Assembly (NCBI GenBank): GCA_009801085.1
Contig: VNWV01000001.1
Location: forward strand, 3,906,001-3,970,000
Length of the DNA: 64,000 nucleotides
DNA from: Lasiodiplodia sp. COLG20
Taxonomy: Eukaryota; Ascomycota; Dothideomycetes; Botryosphaeriales; Botryosphaeriaceae
Reading direction: 5' to 3'
The notes below the pieces were generated by a model. It did no database searches and was not told the origin of the DNA. It worked only from the letters and a program-made list of their open reading frames with translations. The first letter of the stretch is position 1, and the number at the start of each line of letters is the position of its first letter. Made by a program: the position numbers and the translations under genes. This document shows positions 22,000 through 31,225 of the stretch, in pieces.

Positions 22000-24900
22000 A
22001 TGACGGCTGTACAGCAACCAGAGCCACTGCGGCAGTTGATCCTCGACCAGCTACTCCGGTCACCTCGTCCAGAGCCAAGAGTATGGCAGGCTTATCTGAA
22101 TGTACACGAGCGTGCCAACACTGTCTTGAGCCTGTAAGTTTCATGTTCCTCGGCTGAAAACATATAGCGGCTGACGCGGCTACCAGATATACCGCAATTC
22201 AGCTTGGCCTGCCGGGTTTACCAGATCACGATGTCTTGTCGACGGCGTTCTGGGATGAAAATGTCTGCTTCGTTGGAGGAAATAGTACGGTGAGGCAGTG
22301 TGTCTTTGCTTTGCTAAGAAAACAAGATTCTAACTATTCCAACAGGAAGGTTATTACAGAGCTACCAGCGAACGACTACGACATTACCACAGTATGTCTT
22401 GGCAGAACCCCCAGGCATTGCAATGCTTTAGTTATTTTTAATAGCAATGACACTGTAAATTAATCGATGGAAGTGCCAAAATTCAGCTTTCAGCGCCAGA
22501 TTCGGTAGAATATCATACCTCAGCAAAGCTCGCCGCTGCAGCCTTTCCCGGACGGACAACAGAACGCGCATATCACGACCAACACACAACGACTGGAATG
22601 GGGAACCCAAAACGCGCAGTCCATACAAATACAAACACCGCAAGGCCCCTCTCATGGTCCAGGATCAAGTCCGTTCCAGCGCCCCGCATCCTCCGCCGCG
22701 GAGGAATGGGAGCGGCAGAAGCTCGTAGAGGCTGCCAAAAACACGGCCATCGACGAGCTGATGGAGCTTGTGGGTCTGGAAAAGGTCAAACAACAGGTTC
22801 TTAGCATCAGGGACAAGGTCAAGGTCTACAGGATGCAAGGAGCGAATATGGAGAAGGAGCGATTCAACGTTATCTTCCAAGGTAACCCTGGAACAGGTTA
22901 GTGTGCTCCCCCGATCCGCCCACCAGATAACTTGGCTGCACCTGATAGTGGCTCATACTTACATGTAATAGGAAAAACCACTGTCGCCCGCCTGTACGCC
23001 AGGTTCCTCTTCTCAATTGGCGTCTCGCGGTTCGACTTCGTCTCGGAGACTTCTGGGAGCAGACTGGCTGCCGCGGGAGTCTTAGGTGCGCAGCGAATCC
23101 TGGATGAAATAATAGAGGAAAATAGCGGCGGCGTTCTCTTCATCGATGAGGCCTACCAGCTCGTCGCTCCGCACGTGTCCAGCGCGGGACGTCAAGTGCT
23201 CGATCTCATCCTCACGGAAATGGAGAACAACATAGGGAAGCTGGTCGTCATCTTCGTCGGCTATGCGAAGGACATGGAAAAGCTGTTCGAGCATAACCCC
23301 GGTCTGCCCAGCCGCGTTCCGTACACGCTGCACTTCGAGGACTTTAGTGATGAGGAGCTGTGGCGCGTACTGCGTGACAAGATTGATAAACGATACAACA
23401 AGATGATGAGGGTCGAGGGCTCTATGGTGGGGCTCTACATGCGCGTCGCCATCCGCCGACTCGGTCAGGGTCGGTGTAGCAATGGCTTCGGCAACGCGCG
23501 CGCGGTCGAGAACCTGCTTTCTCGGATCGCGGGGCGTCAGGCAACGCGTGTCAAGGCACAGGAGAGGAGCGGCGGCAGGCCGGATCATTTCTTCCTGACG
23601 AAGGAGGACCTGCTCGGGCCGGATCCGACCGGTTTCCAGAGCGCGGCGTGGACGCGGCTGCAGGAGATGATTGGGCTGGACTCGGTCAAGCAGTCGGTTC
23701 GCAACATGATCGAAATGGTCGACCAGAACTACCGGCGCGAAATGGCGGAGCTCAAACCCCTCCAGGTGTCCTTGAACCAGGTGTTTGTCGGATCGCCAGG
23801 CACGGGCAAGACGACAGTGGCGAAGTTGTACGGCCAGATCCTGGCAGACCTCGGTCTCCTCAGTAAGGGCGATGGTAAGCAATACTCTTTTCTTCTCTCC
23901 AAACGCAAGCTAATCATCACACACAATAGTCGTCCTCAAGAACCCCTCCGACTTCATCGGCGACTGCGTCGGCGCATCAGAAGCCAACACCCGCGGCATC
24001 CTCGCCGCTACTGCCGGGAAAGTGCTCATTATCGACGAGGCATACATGCTCGACGGCAGCGGCGGCGACAACGCCTCGACGCAACACCACCAGGAACCCT
24101 TCAAAACCGGCATCATCGACACGCTCGTCGCTGAGGTCCAAGGCACGCTCGGCGAAGACCGCTGCATCATCCTCGCCGGCTACGAAGACAAGATGCAGGC
24201 CCTGTTCCGCAACAGCAACCCAGGCCTCGCACGGCGCTTCCCCATCGAGAGCGCCTTCCGCTTCGAGGACTTTAACATCGACCAGCTGATGCAAGTGCTG
24301 GACCTTAAGATGCGCGAGCAGGACGTGCGGGCTACAGAAGATGGACTTAACACGGCGCGCGACGTCCTAGCCCGCACACTGATGCGGCCGTCCTTCTCGA
24401 ACGGCGGAGAAGTCGAGCGCTGTCTCGCGGCCGCAAAAACCAACTACCAAGCACGGCAGGCGAAGAAGCCGGTGGCCGAGCGCAACTTCGACACGCTGCT
24501 CGAGGCCTCGGACTTCGATCCCGACCACGCAAGGACAGCAAACGACAGCAGCTGCACGAAGCTGCTGTCAGGCCTCGTCGACGCCTCCATCATCGCCAAG
24601 CTCGACGAGATCCAACACCTCTGGCATGCAGCGATACAACGCAACCGCGACCCCCGCGAACTCGTCTCCACCCGCTTCGTCTTCAAGGGCGGGCCCGGCA
24701 CCGGCAAATCCACCGTCGCCAACACCATAGGCACCCTCTTCCACGCCCTCGGCCTCCTCGCCACGCCCCAAGTCGTCTCCGTCTCCCCCGCCGACCTGAT
24801 CGGCCAATACGTCGGCCAAACCGCCCCCAAAACCCGCGCGCAGCTATCCAAAGCGCTGGGCAAAGTCCTCGTCATCGACAACGCTCACAACCTCCACAAC

Positions 24901-25173
24901 GCCAGCACCTTCGCATCCGAAGCCCTCGCCGAACTCGTCGCTTTCCTCAGCAACCCGCAGCATGCGAACCGCCTGGTCGTCATACTGACCGGCCACACGC
25001 CCGGCATCAACGCCCTGATGGCGTCCGCGCCGGCCCTCGCGGCCCACTTCCACGACGAGCTCGTCTTTGCGGATCTCGGGCCGAGGGCTTGTGTCGGGCT
25101 GTTGGGGCGAGAGCTGGGGCGGTTGGGTGTCCTGCTGCGCGGTGAGGGGGAGGGTGATAGATGTGGAGGGTGA
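22000..25173 (+). CDS. Triple-AAA ATPase, CbbX/SpoVK type
   Basis: Six exons (22000-22133, 22187-22289, 22350-22391, 22509-22896, 22972-23874, 23930-25173) give 937 residues. There are three CbbX-like AAA modules: Walker A GNPGTGKT about 218-225, GSPGTGKT about 496-503 and GGPGTGKS about 777-784; Walker B FIDE (D281-E282), IIDE (D559-E560) and VIDN (D840-N841). Modules 1 and 2 have sensor/Arg-finger segments (GLPSR, GLARR). Module 3 lacks both the Walker B Glu and the Arg finger. The family remodels protein complexes; the fungal role is unknown. Small-exon boundaries before 22509 are uncertain: the second intron (60 bases) could be retained, and 22524 is an alternative acceptor for exon 4. 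The 3' end may be frameshifted (next entry). Confidence 0.82.
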
Positions 25174-25378
25174 GGAGGAGGATGGGGACGAGGATAGGAA
25201 CAAGGATGAGGGCGAGGAGGAGCGGACGGGCGAGCTGTCTCACAAGGATACGCAGGCACTTCTGCGACAGATTGGGCATTGCGAGGCTGGGTATCTGTGG
25301 GTGAAAGAGGGGGACGGATGGCGGTGCCAGGGCGGATCGCACTATGTCAGTAATGAGCAGCTGAATGCTTATACTTGA
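25174..25378 (+). other. Likely displaced C-terminus of the AAA ATPase (frame +1)
   Basis: The AAA frame stops at 25171-25173 inside a G-rich run. The +1 frame over this stretch carries an acidic linker (EGEEEDGDED) and ends with ALLRQIGHCEAGYLWVKEG, then GGSHYVSNEQL. The closing motif resembles the C-terminal tail of related fungal AAA proteins. No intron of correct phase and plausible length joins the two frames; the only phase-correct candidate is 19 bases. A one-base sequencing or assembly error in the G-run, or a real recent frameshift, would explain it. An AATAAA follows at about 25645. Confidence 0.5.
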
Positions 25379-25796
25379 CTAAAGATGCAAGACCGCTAAG
25401 CCAAGTTGAGGAGGAAAAATAAAGCGGTGCTGCTGCGCATGAACGAGACACACGTTCTGCACGAGGCAGTCACTAAGCTAATGATAGTCGCAATTACGAC
25501 GATAAAGGGGGTGAATATTTTCTTACCAGGGAGAGCCAATAATGTAGATGGGCAAAAAAAGTTCATAGATACCAGGTTGAAGGGTCTGCAGCCTGATGAG
25601 TGCGAGATATTTCTTTCGTCGACAACTCTTTTATACGTACTTGAATAAACGATTTTCACGAATAACTAAGATACAGGCGCTCAAGTGTTAGATGACTCCA
25701 GATAGTGTACACTGTATCGAAATTCTCCATGTGAATAGATCTAAAGCGACATGCCGTACTCTACTAACCTAACCCACTAGGTATCCTATCCTCGTA
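25379..25796. other. Intergenic, convergent spacer
   Basis: Nothing recognised. It is AT-rich and should hold the 3' UTRs of the AAA gene and the membrane-protein gene. Confidence 0.6.
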
Positions 25797-26671
25797 TCAT
25801 CGACGAGTCTCTACTCCCATCTCATATGCCTCTGACCTCCCGTTCAATTCTACAATATGAGTATCGGTGCCCATCTCGACGACCCCTGGAGCCCTTGCGG
25901 TCTGGTTAGCCGGCGCGTCCGCGGAAGACCGCCTGCGCCGACGCAGCAGCAAAAACGTCACCACTGCAACTGCTGTGATGCCGGCTACCGCCGCGCCCAC
26001 TGCAATGCCAACCTTTGCACTGACGGTCAAATCGGAGGATGACGTCGCCATGGCCGCTGTTGGCGAAGCTGAGCGCATGGTAGTTGCAGTGACACTAGCC
26101 CGGGCTGCAGTAGCAGTATCGGACGTAGGAGACGCGATCGAGGAGGAAGAATTGGTGGTCCGTGATGTTGGTGTAGATGACGATGTCGAGGATGAAGACG
26201 ACGAATTCGCCTTGATGAAGAATCCACGACTGCTTAACCTGCCGTCGACGAAACCGACAGGGTACGAAGTTAACCCGGATATACCGTTGGACAGCCGAAG
26301 CGCGAACTTCGAACTCCTCTTTATTTCGGCTGTGTCGATATTGTCGCCTTCTCCGACAGTCCATTGGTACTCTCCAGTGTTTGGTTGTTCAGCTAATCAT
26401 CATTAGTATCGTCATGGTGGACTTGAATGAGTTACTGACTTAAAAGGACCCCGATAACTATCTCATCTTCCATATCCCAGTGTGTCACACGCAGGTTAAT
26501 GTTTGTCAGCGCAGTGGTCCATGTTATGGTGACGTTTTCCCCGATTGTAAAGGTTTGGGAGAGGTCGTTCTTGTCATTTGATGGGTTCGTGAACTGATCT
26601 GCCGATACGCTGTAGGGGAGATGTGGGAGCGCTAGAAGTAGGGGTTGGCAATACATGAGGACATTCGGCAT
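25797..26671 (-). CDS. Single-pass cell-surface protein with Ser/Thr-rich stalk
   Basis: Two exons on the minus strand (26671-26440, 26392-25797; 47-base intron with an ACTAAT branch point) give 275 residues. There is a hydrophobic N-terminal signal (LLLALPHLPYS) and an extracellular module of about 100 residues with IGENVTITWTTALTN and GEYQWTVGEG segments. A stalk very rich in Ser and Thr follows, then one membrane helix (KVGIAVGAAVAGITAVAVV), a basic stop-transfer run LLLRRRRR and a tail of about 45 residues. This architecture is common in fungi, related to WSC-like or GPI-related surface sensors, but I cannot assign a named family. N-glycosylation sites occur (NVT, NSS). I chose the ATG at 26671 because it directly precedes the signal; an upstream in-frame ATG (26785) would bury it. 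Confidence 0.75.
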
Positions 26672-27464
26672 GATGGTCAACCTCAGCACTTCTCTGTACG
26701 AGGCTAACAGAGACTGAGTTGTAACTTCGACTTCAGGGTGGCTCACTGAGGGAACTAAGAGAGGACAAACGACTGGTTGATTCATAAAACGTAAGAGTAG
26801 GCTTGGTTTTATCTATCAGAGCCTCAATGTTGGTGCATTTGGGGACGTTACTCGATTCAGATGCACGCCGATACCATTCAGTCCGTCAGGTTACACAGCA
26901 CCACGCGGCTGCAAATCTACGCCTATATCTTTCTAGCTTATCGTTGCTTAGAGCACTGACGGTATTTATTTTTGTACTGCGTTGGATGAAACGCGGAGTG
27001 GTTGCTCAGTGTCTTGCGGTTTTTTCCGTTATCGGTAAAATTTCCGGGCGCTAGGATCGGCATGTTGCTCGATATAGCATTCAGCTGCCTACCGTAGAGA
27101 TTGGCGTTCAGCCCCCACTCATCTATACACCGTACCTATCGGAAAGGATTCCCGGCCTTTACCTTAATGTGTAGAAACCGAGTTCCAGTCGCCCGGAAGT
27201 GAGCACCATTGAAGAAAGGTCCACATAAAAGAGGCGTTTAGAAGAAAAACAAATATGAGACAAGCCATGTATCTCTGTTGCGACCCTGATCGGTGAGCAT
27301 GAATAACGTCACAAGTATACATGGGCGAAGGAGTAAGATATGCAAGTCGAATTAATAGACAACAATCATGCAAATATTCCAATCCTCCCTCCGGGTATAC
27401 TAAGATCTCAACTACCGAAATTCAAGTCTCCTAAAAGAGAACCACCATGGACTAATGTCCCCGC
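26672..27464. other. Intergenic, no supported gene
   Basis: About 0.8 kb; contains the promoter of the surface-protein gene and the 3' side of the siderophore transporter. Nothing else recognised. Confidence 0.6.
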
Positions 27465-29352
27465 TTACACAACGTTTCCGCGCACCTGCTTGATCGACTT
27501 GACATTCAGGTTCCTCCACAGCGCCACGCTCGCCAGCGCACCGCACAGGATGCAGACAGATGTAATGCACATGATGCGCTGCGAGTCGCCATAAGCCCTG
27601 TTAATGCCGTTCCGCTCGGGAGAGCCGATGGCATAGCTCGTCTGGACGGTGATGTCCGAGTAGATGGACGCGACGTCGGTGCCCTCGGGCGTGTACTTGA
27701 CGAGGTTCTTGTAGAAGGTGCCGGTCCAGATGGCCGCCGCGATACTGCCACCGATAGCCGAGCCAATGCTTCCAAACAGATCGAGCACGGCCATGATGAC
27801 GGCAACGTGCTGGTGGTCGGAAGGACTCAGCATGGCCATCTCGCCGCAGATGACGATGGGGCCGCCGGCAAAGGCGACGAAGATCTGCGTCATGACGATG
27901 TATCCGATGCTCTGGCCGGCTTGGCGGAAGTGGATCATCAGGCCAACGCCGAGCATCATGAGCGGGACGAGGAAGTAGAGCGCCCACGGCTTGAAGCGGC
28001 CGGTGCGGTAGACGAGGGCGGAGACGAGGATGGACGAGAAGCACGACAGCGTGCGGTAGATGTTGCTGATGTACGTCGTCTGCGCGACGCCGGTGCTCCA
28101 CACGACCATCAGCATCGACGTGAAGTACGACCCCCACACCATCGAGTTCGCGAAGACGAACACGAACATCAATCCGCCGAAGAAGACGGTGCGGTCCGCC
28201 AGCAGCTTGAACGGGATGAAGGTGACGGGCGCTAGGTACCGCTCCCACAGCACAAACGCGCCGACCAGCACGCCGCCGACGACGATCATGGCGATGATCA
28301 TGGGCGACCGCCAGCCGTCGGCCTGGTACGAGTACAGCGAGAAGGGCAGCAGGAACAGCGCCATGCCTGCGCCCAGGATGATGATGCCGAAGAGGTCGAT
28401 GTCGATGATGAATTTCCACGCCTCTTGCAGGGTGATGTTGCGGACCTTGCCCTGCGGCGCGAGGACGCCGAGCTTCTCGGCTTTGTGCTGGTTCCACAGG
28501 AAGAGGAAGATGAGCGGGCCCAGCACGAAGGGGGCGACGATGGCCCACAGGCCGATGCCCCAGCGCCAGCCGATGCCGCCCGTGGCGAGGACGCTGCTGG
28601 TGATGGGGCCGGCGGCCCAGGTGGTGAAGATGTACGGGCTGGTGGCGAAGGACAGCATGAGGGCTCGGCTCTTCAGGGTCGAGGTGTCGGCGACGTAGAT
28701 GGTGAGGACGTAACTGACGCCTTGGGAGCTGTTGGGGAGTGGGTTAGTGATTGCGCTGGGCTGAGGTCTGCGAGTGGTGCTTTGCTTACCCGACGGAGTA
28801 GAAGGTGTAGGCGGCGGCGTAGGTGGTGACGTTGTTGCAGGCGGCCATCATGATGAAGCCGAGCATCCAGATCAGAAGCATCAGACCGAGGCCCTGCGGG
28901 CGACCCCAGGCGTCGAGGACCTTGGCCAGGGGAAGCTTGAACAGGCCGGCAATGATGTTGGCCATGATGCTAGTTGCGGCCGTCAGGGAGTGCATTTGGA
29001 ATGAACTGGTGACGAAGGGAGTGAAGACGCCGAGGGCGACCTCCTGGATCGAGGTGACGACATAGAAGAGCCAGATGCTGCGTGGTGGTTAGTGGACAGA
29101 AGTGCTGTCTGGCTGCAGGCAGGAAACTTACAAGAGATAGGCAATGGCGATGTGCGTCTTGCTCCAGACGGCCGTGACGGCCTCGACCTTCTGAACACCA
29201 GCCTGAGCATCCTTGTCGATCAGGTCGCTGATGTTGTCCTTCTCGAGAGCGGCGTCCTGCTGGGGCTCAAAAGTCTTGTCGTCGCCGGCTGGCCGAATCG
29301 GAGCGGGCTCCTCCACCGGCAAATTGGCCGTCTTTTTGGAGAAGAGACCCAT
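27465..29352 (-). CDS. Siderophore-iron transporter (MFS, DHA/SIT type)
   Basis: Three exons on the minus strand (29352-29132, 29077-28790, 28728-27465) give 590 residues with about fourteen predicted membrane helices, the size of the siderophore-transporter family. Typical features: an acidic N-tail ending AVTAVWSKTHI before helix 1, SIQEVALGVFTPFVTSSFQMHSL (short conserved string split by helix 2), DAWGRPQG in loop 2-3, YTFYSVG, and DTSTLKSRAL followed by FATSPYIFTTWAAGP. It imports ferric siderophores across the plasma or vesicle membrane; which one cannot be told. The promoter carries iron-type GATA sites at 29720-29755, consistent with repression under iron by a SreA-like factor. I used the ATG at 29352; an in-frame ATG at 29376 is possible. 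Confidence 0.92.
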
Positions 29353-31225
29353 GGCTGTCGCGCGGGGGATCGGCAAGTCGACTGATCAGAGACCAGGTGG
29401 GAGACTGCAAGAACACCACAAGAGCGTCCTTCGAGCTGAGAGGCAATGATGGGCAGAGAGCGAAGAACGGAGGTCAGATTTTCATTACAGCTACATATAT
29501 AGGCCTGAATGCAGGGCCAGACGCGCCGCTGCCGGCAGAAGCTTGTGTGCCATCGTTCCACCCGAGATTCCTTGGCGCACTCTCGACCGCGAGCGCTCCC
29601 GGCGATGGCATACATATACGGACAGCATTGGCGCTGTATGCATCCCCTGGTTGGTCGCAGATTCGGCAGGAGCGAAGACGGGTTCATGTGGTGGAGAAGC
29701 AGGCGCCACGGCAGAGATTTTATCTGATCTGCGCCCACTTTTATCAATCTTATCAATCAATCTATTGGTCGCCCGAACGCGAGGGGTAGCGATCCTTCGG
29801 CAAAATCCATGCCCAGCCCGATGCCGACCGACACCTGCTCCTCCTTCGCGACCCGTTTCCCTTCTCTTGCTCATCGCCGCACGCCAATTCCATCGCCCAC
29901 TGCACTCGCCGTCTGCCCATCGAGCCATCGATCCATCTGGCCCTCGACCGACCGACCGACTGTGCGACCACGCGTCGTCGCCACTGTCACCTCATAGTTG
30001 CTGCGTTGTTTTGCGGACGCCGTGCTCGGAGGCTTGAAAGCTGCGCGGCGAGAGGACTGAACGCGCACGGGTGGGTCAGGTTTTACCAGCTATATACGCC
30101 CCCAAACAGCTGCTGCCTCCACGGATCTGTGAGGTGAAGGTCTAGAGCCTGTGTAGATTATTCCTGCTCGTACATATAGTACTCAGACGATGCTCTAGGT
30201 CTAACGTTGGAGTGGGAATTGGCAGCGCTATGGCAATGCTGCTGGATCTAACATGAGTTCAATGTTACCTCAAGCGCTGCGTTTACTTCGATACTTGCGG
30301 GAAACTTAGGAAACGTCGAATTAAGACATTTGTGGCCCCAAACTCGATGGCAAGCGCGGGTTTGGTGAAAAAGCAATGTGCATACGTGGCGTCTACTTTT
30401 CGTTTGATTTCGGTAGACAGTCTGAATTCTACTTTTCTGGCCAAGCCTGATTCCAAATAGTCTGCAAAGTCAAAATTACTTTAATGGACGTCTTCCAGCC
30501 AAATCCTACTTAGCCTGCAGGTCAACTGAACCATCGGCCGATCATCAACGACCAGTGTCAGTCCACCTCACCTAAGCTTTTTCAGAGTAATAATAAGTTC
30601 ATAGTATGCTTTGCAACACGAACGTCGCGCTCTTGCCAACCTGTCCGATCGTAGCACACCAGGCTAAGTTTAGAATTTGCAAAATCACCAGTTGCCTTTC
30701 TAGATCCTATCACATAAGCATGAGTAAGTCAATCTGGCTGCATGGCGCGCTAGTGTTGACAATAATACCGTCGATCTTTGCTCTCTGATTCGCGAACTTT
30801 GACCAATCTCTGCTTTCTCTGGCCATTTCTGCGAGTCTATGAATAAACCGGTTCGTTGGGTGCTTAGCCAAGGACCTCTTCTGTGCAATTGGCCAAATGT
30901 TTGTTACACTAACAGGCAGTAGTTCTGCGCTTACATTCGGCTATTCCAGCCGCTCATGTATATTAGAGACACACTTCTCTGCCTTTCCGAAAATTTCTAA
31001 CTCTCTACTCCATCCTCCATGCGGGGAAAAAAAAAAATACCCGGCAGCTTTTCTAATGCGAGACTATACCGAGAATTTGTCTTCTGCTATCATACATCAT
31101 TTGCATCCTTTGAGACACCCTGGCACTTCATCCACGCCAACGTTGCTTTCGCAAACCACGGAACTCTCCAGATCCCTTCTCCAACAAACACTTCGCAGTA
31201 CATACCACAGCGGAACGATCAAAAA
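29353..31225. other. Intergenic, divergent promoter region
   Basis: About 1.9 kb between the siderophore transporter and the HET gene. Besides the GATA cluster there is a short GACC microsatellite (near 29946-29960) and pyrimidine-rich stretches. The open frame upstream of the HET ATG (from 31019) is probably leader. Confidence 0.55.
29720..29755 (-). promoter_or_regulatory. Iron-responsive GATA-factor site cluster
   Basis: On the minus strand (the transporter's sense) 29728-29720 reads ATCAGATAA, an exact match to the ATCWGATAA consensus known for SreA-type iron regulators. Two further TGATAA cores lie at 29741-29746 and 29750-29755. The cluster is about 370-400 bases upstream of the siderophore transporter ATG. 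Confidence 0.65.

Noticed and set aside
22346..22446. Alternative AAA exon starting at 22346
   Set aside because: It shifts frame and no later acceptor restores the frame leading into the first AAA module; starting at 22350 does.
25917..25924. Single TCCGCGGA in the surface-protein gene, plus lone variants near 63843 and 63930
   Set aside because: Isolated copies are expected by chance and the first is inside coding sequence; they are not phased arrays.
29946..29960. GACC microsatellite near the siderophore transporter promoter
   Set aside because: Too short to separate from ordinary low-complexity DNA.
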